A DNA stretch of 64,000 bases from contig CM049307.1 of the NCBI GenBank assembly GCA_026874595.1, forward strand, positions 7,587,579 through 7,651,578, read 5' to 3'. Positions 23,446-33,756 of this stretch are shown in pieces (the stretch's first letter is position 1; the number at the start of each line of letters is the position of its first letter). Position numbers and translations under genes: made by a program. Origin of the DNA: Sipunculus nudus (Eukaryota > Annelida > Sipuncula > Golfingiida > Sipunculidae). A model generated the notes under the pieces. That model saw only the letters and a list, made by a program, of their open reading frames with translations, was not told the DNA's origin and searched no databases.

Positions 23446-24690
23446 TTGCCACATGTATTGGGTAAAAATCATACTGATTCCGTGTATTAAGGATCTGAGA
23501 TGATCCAGTGTTTATTGTTTGCTGCTGATATTGTACTATCGTCATCTTCAAAGGAAGGACTGCACACCTGTTTAAATAATTTGCAAACTTACCGTAAGAC
23601 ACATAAGCTGGAGATAAATTTTATTAAGACCTAAGTTATAATTTTTAATAGAACTTGTCGACTATTAAGTGAACGCTTTTATTTGAATTGTACACAGATT
23701 GAATGTGCCAAGTCTCATAGTTACCTGGGATCTGTTTGCTGTAATTCTGTAATAATACGGCTGTTTCAGGCCTAAAAGTGAAGGCTATGAAAGCTATTTA
23801 AAGTGGAAGAGGATCATTGATTTTAATAATTTTTACCCTAAGATATCAATAAGCCTTTTTAATTCCTCATTAAACCTATTCTGTTATCTTGAGCTGATAT
23901 TTTGGGAGTCACCATCTGTGTAACAACCGGGCAAAATTGTTAAAAAAAATGACAACACCTATTGCAAAGGTACATCTCAGTTTTGTTAAGTATATTCTTT
24001 GTGTTCCCAAAGGCACTACTTCTGCTGCTATATATGGAGAACTAGGTGTAATCCAAGTTGGAATAGATGTTCTCCATTATTTAAATAAATATAAAGTCTA
24101 CATGTGCAGTAAAGCACGTCACGTTGGGTCTCGCAAAGGCAGAATTCGAGGTCAATGCTGATAATATATGGTGGCAAAAGGTGGGTCTCCAAGAAGAATT
24201 GCTATAAATGCATCAAATGAGAACAATACATGTACGGAGTAAATATGAATCTTTTATACATTGATTACTCTCTCAGCCAAATAAAGAAATAAGATGGAAA
24301 ACTGAGACAGTACAGTCATTTTAAGTCTATAGATAGCTTACATTTTGAGATGTGAAATCAGGTCCACATCGCAGGGGCTTGACTTGGTTACGTAGAAGTA
24401 TTTATACTATTTGTGAGGTACACAAGACCGTAAACTCTATTTGATGAAGGCTTTGTATTGAATGAAATGTTACAGAAAGTGAACAGCATTTCTTGCTAAG
24501 GTGCTCTAGATTTGAAAATGAAATGGCTCATTATCTCCAGTCTGTATGTTATGCCCTAATTTTAACTCTCTTAGTGATGAGAGTAAGTTTATTTATTTAA
24601 TGACCACTGAAGGGTTAGCAGCATGTGTAACTGCAAAATGTTGTCACTTGGCTTTTGAAAAAAGAATGAGTGTATTTTTTCCGCCATAAT
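23007..24690 (+). pseudogene. Decayed non-LTR retrotransposon (LINE), reverse transcriptase to C-terminus
   Basis: Reading across frames, the pieces follow LINE order. The RT region gives IIDKYTKINGKLYAYFVDLR and TVFDMVW (23,100-23,219). Then comes RPGDVLSPSFF (about 23,355-23,390), LLFAADIVLLSSSKEGL (about 23,512-23,560), LEINFIKT, and SHSYLGS near 23,715. The C-terminal region gives KVHLSFVKYILCVPKG (about 23,960-24,010), YGELGV, and EQHFLLRCSRFENE near 24,480-24,520. In RT motif C the first Asp of FADD is Ala, which would abolish catalysis. RQGD is PGD. Several stops and frameshifts, plus a TA microsatellite inside the RT domain, show it is dead. It is 5'-truncated: no endonuclease domain is seen upstream, where the 48-bp array ends. 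Confidence 0.85.
23395..23442. repeat. TA microsatellite within the LINE reverse transcriptase
   Basis: About 24 TA steps replace the RT segment expected between the LSPSFF and LPHVLGKN motifs. The tract has arisen in, or inserted into, the dead retrotransposon. Confidence 0.9.
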
Positions 24691-25298
24691 GTCATGAGTA
24701 ACCCATATTTTGTTGTTAAAAAAAAACTTGTTTATTTCACTGTATTAAAAGGTGCCATTAAACTTCGTAACACTGATGCTGTCTTATTATTATTGTAAGT
24801 GCTGACTTCAATGGAGTTTAACCACTTGATAATTATGGTTCCTGGCAGAGTACACAGAGGGCGCACAAGGAAAGGCACAATGATGACATTTTTAGCAAAT
24901 TAATATCACACCTAAACAGCAGACACTCATGTGAATATACCTTTATTCTTCCGCACTTGGTTTCATCCGACACAGCATAGAAAAGGGCGAATATGTCCTC
25001 ATTCTAAGGCATTATAAAACAATAAATCAAATTACAAATTAGCCGACACCAAGCGGAGAATGAAGATAATGGCTGGCGATATATAGATGTCTCCTTCCAT
25101 GGCAGGGACCTGACAGTTAATATTGTTTCGGGTGATAAACAAGTGCGGCGTCAAAATGCTGGTCATCTATTAATATATATATATATATATATATGTGTTA
25201 TTACGGTTGCAGTTGTAAATTGTTGAAATAATTGGTCCTGTCCTGTTGAGTTCGTATATATGTTCTCTTGTACGCTGTGGTCCCCCGAGGAATTTGCT

Positions 25299-25357
<59 letters not shown>

Positions 25358-25715
25358 ACATTCTACTAATTTGGGATAGACACTGAAATATGGAGAGCCC
25401 AAATAGGCTGCTTTCTACAGCCACAATTGAAATAGAAGTTCAGAGTGCCGACCATTGCTTTGACAGGGTTGGCATTGACCTTGCGTTTGGCCACTTGCCT
25501 TGCCGTAAAAGGAGGAAGCCCAAGTAGAACGCCGGTATCAGCCTGAATCAAGAACAGCCAACACTTTTACCTTAACTCCGGGTCCTTAGGAGCTCCAGTC
25601 AGGACAGGTCGGAAAGAGACAGCAGCGTAAATGTACAGGACCATAAACAATATAGAGTAGACCGACCAATAAGCGGAGTTTGGCAAAGCTCAATCGCCGC
25701 CATATTGGGACCTTA
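24691..25715. other. No gene recognised; TA microsatellites
   Basis: Holds TA tracts at about 25,170-25,193 and 25,303-25,354. The latter is next to a short minus-strand frame (25,366-25,551) without recognisable domain. Nothing else is identified. Confidence 0.5.
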
Positions 25716-26155
25716 CAAGTCGTACGGACCCGAGCCATTTACGCCCCGCTTCAGCCACTTGACAGTAAAAAAAATGTAAAAAACAGTTTGGAGGTCATAT
25801 TATTTCGAATTATTTCTTAGGTAATACGGTTTATTTAAGAGACCATTGTAACTTTTTCTAATATAAAATTTGGAAAAAAATGTGGGATTTTCAAACGGGA
25901 AACATGAAGGGGGGGGGGGGAGGGGGTTCGGAACGTCAGCTGCTTCCTCGTAGTTCTGACTGGACAAGACATATTTCCATGTTATAATTATATCATTTAT
26001 AAAACTGGGAAGTTGCAATCGTCCATTGAGACACCTTTTGGTTGTTTTGTGTATGCACTGTTTGTATATCTATTGGTAGATGAAAATGTTTGGCTAAGTT
26101 GACATTTTTCCCTATACATTATTTTTATAAATATTGGAGTTAACACTGAAAACAC
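25716..26155 (+). repeat. Dispersed repeat, blocks A and B side by side
   Basis: Block A (25,716-25,922: CAAGTCGTACGGACC, GCCCCGCTTCAGCC, AACAGTTTGGAGGTCATATT, ending in a G run) is found inverted at 42,714-42,905. Block B (about 25,945-26,155: TCTGACTGGACAA, TTGCAATCGTCCATTGAGAC, TTGGTAGATG, GAAAACACA) is found inverted at 31,242-31,508. Here A and B are adjacent, separated only by a poly-G tract and about 30 bases. At the other locus they are 11.2 kb apart. Confidence 0.85.
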
Positions 26156-26694
26156 ATTTTTAAATAAAGTTACCTATGAAATATTCTTCTGAATAAACTT
26201 AAATATTTAATTTGTTAAATATACATTCATACACATAAATATTGAACAGTTATCCATGCATTTATTTTAAAAGCGTGCGAATGAGTTCGCTTAAATAGTC
26301 TTTATATGGGGTAACTGGCAAAATCACATATTAAAGGTATTTTTCTGGAAGAACAAATACACACTTGCATTTCACTCCCGACAAAGATAACCAGAGCCGT
26401 GTTTATGTGGACCGTGCAAAAGATGAAGATGGGCAGAGCGTCAGTAACATGACGTCGAACATGACTTGGCAGCCAAATTTCTCAATACATCATAATATAA
26501 ATCGTAAATATACATTTTTTAGTTAATGAGAATACAGACGCTGAGTTGCATACATTGGACAAACAAGAAAATTTGTTATTAGATGTTAAACATTGGATGA
26601 ATGGGAAATGGTTGAAAATGAATATTTAAACATAGTTTATATATTTTGGTTTTTCGAAATAAGTGGATAAGACTGTGGTCAATTCTATATATGT
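26156..26694. other. No recognisable feature
   Basis: AT-rich. No gene, RNA or strong repeat seen. Confidence 0.5.
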
Positions 26695-27465
26695 TGGGGA
26701 CTCTGTTATTCAGCGGTCTTAGTGCACTAATCTCCTTGGATTTATATTGGACAGTGAAATTTTACTTAAGGAACATATCAAGAAAAAAATGAGATTTAGC
26801 TTTGTGAACATAAATAGAATACGGAAAACTTCTAGATACCTAATCATGAATCTGGAAAGATTTAAGGATCTGCCATTGTGCTGACACATTTTGACTATGG
26901 AAATATGGAAACATTCTTTTTGCGGGAGTACCTGATAACACTCTAAGACCTTTGCAGCTACTTTAGAATTATAAAGTTATAACAAACAAAAGTGTTTTGA
27001 CAATGGAAGTGAAGCTTTGAAACAATTACACTGGCTGCCAATTCGACAAAGAACTCGGTTAAAGACCCTGCTTCTTGCTTATAAATCCCTTCATAATGTG
27101 GCCCCAGCGTATTTGAGTGATTTACTAACTTTAAAAAGAAAACATTTCAAAGGAGAATAGTTGATAATTTTCTACTTGAAGTACCATTTACCAAGAAAAA
27201 AAAACTTTTCAGGACCGTAGTTTCTCTGTATAAGCACCCCGATTGTTGAACAATCTTCCATATGATGTCCGGTCTTCAAGCAGTGTCAATGTTTTTAACG
27301 TAACTTGAAAACATATATGTTTAAAGAAGTTTTTAACTAACGTAACTGAGTCTTGGTTAATATTTATTCATTGTTAAATTTTATCTCCTGAATGTTTTGC
27401 AAAGTGCCATTGAAAGTTTTCATTACCGTAATGAACGATATATAAATGTAAATGAAATGTATGTG
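26695..27465 (+). pseudogene. L2/CR1/jockey-type LINE 3' fragment
   Basis: Fragments read LLGFILDSEILLKEHIKKK (about 26,730-26,790), HFDYGN, LHWLPIRQRTRLKTLLLAYK then SLHNVAPAYLSDLLT (27,025-27,130), and SAPRLLNNLPYDVRSS (27,235-27,285). The LHWLP...R...K.L...YK...G.AP.YL..L signature and the following A/LWN.LP..(I/V)R motif are typical of the C-terminal part of L2/CR1-type LINE ORF2. The 3' end resembles that class too, with a short ATATATAAATGTAAATG tail. It is 5'-truncated and has several stops and frameshifts. It lies within the span that separates block B from a short matching stretch near 27,765-27,795. Confidence 0.85.
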
Positions 27466-28671
27466 AAGCCTGAAGATGTGAACTGTCAATGTCTGCCTGA
27501 AAGTTATAAGGGATTCCGGCATACAGCCTTACAGATGAAAGAAACAAATGAATCCCAACATCACATGCAACATCACATCCCAGCTTGATCCGGTTGTCCA
27601 GATGTCCCATCACAACTTGTCATTATACACTATTTCAGTGACAATCTATTGGCGTATTAACTTTATCAACTCCATTATACATCCACTTTGATTGACATGA
27701 TGCCCTCTCAGTTGTTAAAAATTAAGAATGAAAACACATATGGGATATAGATTTTTTTTATTTTCATAACACAGTGCTGTGCATGTACAAACAAACACAC
27801 ACACACATACATATATATTAATACATATACCAAAAAAAATTTTTTTTTACAGCCCCCCCCCCCCCCCCATAAAAAGGATCACGATCTTGAATTCACCAAA
27901 TAATAATGTGTCTTCTTGAAATTTAGAAAAGAAATAATTATATGTAATAATTAAATCGTATTCTAATAAATTATGTTTAAAATAAGTTTTTTTTTATCGG
28001 CAACAGGCCATGTCAAAGTTGGGCCCTCGCATTTAAAGTTGAAATTTGCATATTTTGGGTTTCAGCTGCTTTTGTCAATCTTTTAGGAAAAAAATAATAA
28101 TTTCAAGCGCTTCTATCTGTTTTTATGATGCTGTGTGTCCCCTGATCATCTGATTCTTGTTTATAGAAGATTAAAAATAAAATAAAAGGTAACCCGCATT
28201 GAAAATTTTTTAATTTATGCATGAGAAACAAACATTTTGTCTAATCAATTATATTATATGATAACATTTTTAAATGAATTCATTAAATGATAATATTAAA
28301 TATACAATAAAACAAACCAATATAATAATATATATATATATATAAAAGTATACAATTAAATATCATTATAATTTACATTATATGATAACTGAAGAAATTA
28401 TATGACAACATATCACTCTACAATAGAAATTGAAACTTATATAATAATTAATTTATTATCATCAATTTTATTGTTTAAAAAAAGATAAATTATATGACAG
28501 GTTATGTAAATAAACAAAACGTAATATAATAAATATGTATTCAGTAACTTTTACATACTGAATGTTGGTAATAAATTTTATAATTAATGTTATATACTAT
28601 GTAATTTGTGTTAAACATATTTATTTCAACTGAATCGTATAAGTAGCACTAAGTGTTAATGAGTGTGCTTT
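27466..28671. other. Very AT-rich stretch without genes
   Basis: Contains a poly-C tract (about 27,852-27,869) and many ATTATATGATAAC-like motifs between 28,240 and 28,520. No gene or RNA is recognised. Confidence 0.5.
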
Positions 28672-28980
28672 TCAATATATATATGAGAGAGATAGAGAAA
28701 GAGAGTTTATATAATTAAATTCTCGTGGATCCCAGACTTGTCTCATTTAAAAACATTTTGTGGTTTTTTTTTGTTTGTTGATAACGCTAAATTTAGCGTG
28801 TCTATAATTACATAATTCATTTCAAATACATATAGAGAGAAAGAGCATAAAATTCTCATGGATTCCAGACGTATCATTAACAACTTTTTTAATATGGTTT
28901 TTGTTTGTCCGATAATAAAACAATACAGCGGTTCTATGACTTCATAATTGATTGCAAATACATATTGAGAGAGAGAGCCT
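28672..28980 (+). repeat. About 150-bp tandem repeat, two units and a partial third
   Basis: Each unit has an AGAGAGA-rich start, then AAATTCTC(G/A)TGGAT(C/T)CCAGAC and CATAATT(C/G)ATT(T/G)CAAATACATAT. Starts lie near 28,680, 28,832 and 28,965. Confidence 0.7.
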
Positions 28981-29984
28981 CCTTTAATATTGTTCGATAT
29001 CTATAGACTGATTTATATGTTTGATAATACCGGTAATAAGATGTCGCGTAAAATAATTATGCAGAATGCAGATGTTGTAATGTTTATTTAGGTATTTATG
29101 GTAGTACTTTCCTTGATAAACAAATCATATGTACTCGAATGTCGGCCTCACATGTGACATGTCGTTCTAGTGTATATGTGTGTTTAGATAATATTTAAAG
29201 TGAGATAACATTCTCGACCCCAACGATGCCTTTCCATGTATATAATTGAATAATTAGAAGATGATGTTAAACCTAAGTATGAATGCTAATTCACTTCTTT
29301 TATTGGAAAATCGAGAAACACCTGTTTCGGCGGCGGGTGTTAAATATGAAACAAAAGGTCATTGGCACAGTTTTCAGATGAATTAAAGGCCACTTGCCAC
29401 CTCTGAGACCAGGTATTAAGGTCAAGCAAACATATTCCAAATCTCATTATATTATTATATAACTTAATTGCCTATGAAAAAATATTAATATAGATTTTAC
29501 ATAAAATGAGCCCAATTCCTGGAGGAAAAACATTTTTTGTATCTATTTATCCAATAAAAACATGAGGTTGTGTGATTTGTTCAAAAACTGTTGGCAGATC
29601 AACGAGCACTGTCAACTCGGCAGTGACGTTACACACTGGGAAATCCCCTGTGACTAAAAATTCTAGATCTCAGTAAAAGCTTAGTATTTCTGCCTCTGTC
29701 AGTCCCAAATTTTCAGCAGAGAATAAAAACAACATGCATTACTTTATCTGAGTTGTTGATAAAGTTCAGTCCATGATGTCACATGTGTACCAGCCAATCA
29801 AATCAGGACAAAGTCTGGGAGCTGGATGAAATCCTTCAATCACACAACAACCGCACATGGAATAGGTTTACTTATCCTATAAACGAACATGGAATAGGTT
29901 TACTTAACCTGAAGTCAGGTCTTTGTTGAGTGTACTCGCCGAGCTGTCTTAATCATCAATCACGTTTAGAAGACAATTAAGTTT
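28981..29984. other. No recognisable feature apart from a short duplication
   Basis: A 25-base motif (ACATGGAATAGGTTTACTTA) occurs twice at 29,856 and 29,887. Nothing else is identified. Confidence 0.5.
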
Positions 29985-30180
29985 CAGCGGCATAGAAGTC
30001 AAAATCTAACCTAATATCATTTGTGATATCATTAAATAAGACTTAAAACAATGAAGGACCTAGAATTGAACCTTGTGTTACACTCGCATCAATTTTCAAC
30101 CATCATGACTTTCTGTTTGCCAACACATGCACAACTCTCTGAGGCTTGCCGCTCAGATACCTCCTAATCAATGTACAATA
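29985..30180 (-). pseudogene. Fragment of LINE reverse transcriptase
   Basis: On the minus strand the sequence reads YLSGKPQRVVHVLANRKS, a stop, then LKIDASVTQGSILGPSLF. G(V/A)(P/T)QGSILGPLLF is the RT palm/fingers motif of jockey/CR1-class non-LTR retrotransposons. Only about 65 codons are left, with stops. It is a short relic, opposite in orientation to the fragments at 23 and 26.7 kb. Confidence 0.75.
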
Positions 30181-30204
30181 GAGGAGTATTGGTATATTTA
30201 GATC

Positions 30205-31075
30205 AGCTGACTGAAAGTCATCTCAGCTATAGCGATCAGTCTTTGTCTGGCGTCCGTTTGTCCGGCCGTCCGACCGTCTGGCCGTCCGTCCGTAAACAGG
30301 ACACAAATCGTAAACACTGGACCTTGAATCTTCTTACTTGACATCCACGGAGACTAATAAAAAATCTCCTTGAAAACCTGAAATTAGGTCTTTGTTACCC
30401 ATATTCATCGAGCTATGGGTCTTGTAAGTAACCCCCAGAATAATCAAAATTTTTATACAAAAGCTCAAGTATCTGAATAACTAATGCACTCATGGCCATG
30501 ATGTTTTGCATGCCTATTGCTGACTGAAAGTCATCTTAGCTATAGCGATCTTCTAACTTGACATCAAGGGAGGTCCATAAAAAATCTCCTTGAAAACCTG
30601 AAATAAGGTCTCTGTTACCGATATTCCCTGAGCTATGGCTCTCGTAAGTACCCCCCCCCCCCCCCCCCAAATAATAAAAAATTGTATACAAAAGCTTCAG
30701 TACCTGAATAACAACTGCCTTGATCACCATGATTTTTTGCATGAATATTGTTCTAAAGGGTTCTATCACTTCCTGCTAATCGGTGGCGCCACCTGTATTT
30801 TTTCTAATTTTAACGATATTTTTCTCTATTTTTTAAATCTTCAAAGAAACTGTCATCTGTTAACATAGCACAAATCGTAACCGCTGGACCTGGAATCTTC
30901 TCATTTGACATCCAGGGAGGTCCATAAAAAATCTCTTTGGAAACCTGGAATTGGGTCTCTGCTACCCATATCCTCTGAGCTAAGGTTCTCATAAGTACTC
31001 CCCAGAATAATAAAAAAAATGATACAAAAGCTTCAGTACCTTAATAACTACTGCCCTGATCACCATGATTTTTTC
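30205..31075 (+). repeat. About 300-bp repeat, three partial tandem units
   Basis: Three units share AAAAAATCTCCTTG(A)AAACCTG, then GTCTxTGxTACC.ATATTC, GAGCTATGG.TCT.(G/A)TAAGTA.CCCCC and ACAAAAGCTTCAGTACCT.AATAAC. They start near 30,205, 30,523 and 30,865. The first begins with GCTGACTGAAAGTCATCT.AGCTATAGCGAT and a run of GTCCGTCCG-like steps. A poly-C tract sits at 30,651-30,668. No coding content. Confidence 0.85.
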
Positions 31076-31241
31076 ATACATTTTGATCACCACAAGTGTA
31101 CAGAAACTGATGAAACACTCCATGATATCTGGCAGTCATTTTGCTCATTGTTCAACATTCCTTGGATTCAGCTGAGCGTCATGACCCGTGGGCCACTAGT
31201 TATTAATACAGTGTGTGTACATGCACAGCACTCTGTTTTAT

Positions 31242-31508
31242 TTCATCAGTAACATTATGTACAATGTGTTTTCAGTATAAACTCCAATAATTAGCAAAAA
31301 TAATGTATAGGGAAAAATGTCAACTTTAGCGAAACATTTCCATCTTTTTTAAACAGTTTGTATCATCAACCAATAGATATACAAACAGGGCATACACAAA
31401 ACAAACAAAAGATGTCTCAATGGACGACTGCAACTTCCAAGTTTTATAAATAATATTATGTGCACATAATTTTAACATGGAAATATCTGTTGTCCAGTCA
31501 GAGCCAGG
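31242..31508 (-). repeat. Block B' of dispersed repeat (inverted)
   Basis: The reverse complement matches 25,945-26,155 from TCTGACTGGACAA to GAAAACACA. Its minus-strand left neighbour is the 10.2-kb foldback-like structure instead of block A. About 30 bases further (31,207-31,240) match 27,765-27,795. Confidence 0.85.
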
Positions 31509-31541
31509 AGAAGGCAATTTGAAGAGGTCACCACGAGGTGT

Positions 31542-32252
31542 CATGCCAGATGCGCCACTCCCAAATGCGCACCTGTCAGTTACGCTACTGCCATATGCGC
31601 AACTGCCATATGCGCCAAATTCCAGTTGCGCCACATGCCATATGCGCAACAAAGTTATAATAAGCCATATAGAGTCATTTTATGTTGTGCTTAGAGTAAG
31701 TGTGTATTTGTATCACACGGCCGCTTCATTATTTTATCGAATGCGGTATATTTCTGCAACAATAGGCCTGTACGAGCTAAGAAACCCTTTCCATTTTGAG
31801 CGACAATGATCGGTCACGACAAGTGCGGCCGATCACCATGACACAGTCGCGTTATCTGTCAATAAAATTTATGAACATTGGATATTATTATTTATTCGTC
31901 TCCGTTTTTTAAGAATTAAATATCGGCGATATTTATTGTGTCATATTGTCCGGCTTTCGTAGGTGATACAACATGTTGACGTACAAACGTTATATGTGTA
32001 AATGACTGGTGTTGTTATCGTTTCTAATGTGGTCTAATTTGATATGTGATTTTATTTATGCCATATATTTGCCATATATTTGACTTTAAAAAAGGATTAT
32101 GTAAAATATGATCTTATTGACAGTGATGCGTTGCTGATTAACAGGAAACCACTCAACACTATGGCTTAATCGACCCGGAAAACCCCGCCGGGTTTGGTCT
32201 CCGAACATCAAAGGGAAAGTGTTGCGGCTTGTTAATGAGCTCATTTAAATGG
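31542..32252 (+). repeat. Left arm of the 10.2-kb foldback-like element
   Basis: Starts with seven imperfect 15-bp units (31,542-31,652). It runs through TATTTCTGCAACAATAGGCC, CAATAAAATTTATGAACATT and GAAAACCCCGCCGGG to the ATTTAAA edge. No long open frame. Confidence 0.9.
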
Positions 32253-32404
32253 GCCGTTATATACCTGCACAAGCATGTTATACCTGCAATATCATAACAT
32301 CATCGTCGTTAGGTTTCCATTGCTTCTGACATGTTTTTTTCTAATTTAAATTAATTATATCCAATTTACGCGAAAGTAAAAGTGGAAATGTTCATTTTTG
32401 ATCA

Positions 32405-32700
32405 CATTATCATTATTATCAGAAAGTATATAAATAATAATATCATTTCTGGACTGCATGGCGTCGTTTCCCGAATATCGTTAGGGTTTTCGTTGCAAAT
32501 AATCAATTCTACGATTCAGATATTGTTACGCACTCTTTTGTGATGCATTTATATTGTTTTAATAAAGAAATGATATTATTCCAAAACTGCATACTGTCGC
32601 TTTCGATTACAGTCAGGATTATTGTTTCTAAGAATCAATTCCAAGTTTCAGATATTATTGTACATACGTCTGGATTTATATTGTTATAATTTGGAAGATA
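32405..32700 (+). repeat. About 140-bp direct repeat, two diverged units
   Basis: AATGATATTATT/ATATCATTTC then TGGACTGCATGGCGTCG/AAACTGCATACTGTCGC, followed by TCAATTC and TTCAGATATTATTG, occurs twice in tandem with moderate divergence. The flanks (32,253-32,404, 32,701-33,756) are AT-rich with no gene seen. Confidence 0.6.
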
Positions 32701-33756
32701 CAATAATATCCTGTGACTTTGAAGATTGGCGACATATTTGTTTTCTGTAATTTTTTTTATATTTAAATCACATTAACAGGGAAGGTTGTGCCATATAGTT
32801 TTATTATAGACATTTATCGTACACAGATGAATATCTGTTTGAACACTGTACAAAAAAAACCCACAAATATCATGCAATGCTGTCTATTTTTCGTCTCACA
32901 CAGATTAACGAATAAAAGTATCATCTAAAAGCGCATACATAAAATCATACAATGTTACTACAGATTTATTATATACATACAAAACAGTATCTGTTATATA
33001 CAATATGTACAAAATAAAACATGTTTTAAAAGTTTAAAATGTCCCAAAGTTTAAAAACTTATAAAATAAAACAAATTAGTTTCAATTAATAATTGAACTT
33101 GTTCATTACTTGTACATTTTTGCATTTAGGACTGCGCAGTTTACCCCCGGTTTCCAATCTGAAACAAAGAATAAAAAAGCTTTACATTTGTAGAGGAAAA
33201 CAATCCGAAACGTGAATCGCTGTCTTGTGACTCTGCGTCCTATTCGCTACATCCGGCCCGTTTTCTAAATTTCCACATCCACAATGATATATAAGTGGCT
33301 CATCCGAAGAATAATTTTTCCTGATAATGGAGTATCTTTTATTTAATATTCTGGTATCGTGGTATACAAGGCAAACTAATTATATGGTACTTATTTTCTA
33401 GGCAAAAAAATATAGATATGCATCGAAATGTATTCTTTTGCATGAATTTATACGCGAAATTAATAACCAACTCACCTGTATTATCGTCACAGTCCCAATT
33501 CGTGCACCCGTTTCCATATCGCTTGAGTGTGGCGGAAATAGCACCCCTTCATGTTGCTGTTCGGAAAGTTCGCCCACATAGCTCACAGCGTCATCATAAT
33601 TTTAATATATTGCGTTGTTGGTTTAATGGCAGGGTATAAACCAAGGAAGAACAAATTAACAGCGCCTGTTGATCAGTTAAAAAAATAAGTTTGAATAAAT
33701 ATTTCAGATTGATTTATATATATTATTTTCGTATCCGTTTTTCATATTGGAGAGTA

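Noticed and set aside
25366-25551. Minus-strand frame as a retroelement protease (DTG-like)
   Set aside because: ADTG is followed by no flap or other protease motif, and no pol follows.
26380-26475. Gene-like peptide near 26.4 kb
   Set aside because: The frame is short, with no splice signals, start or recognisable domain.
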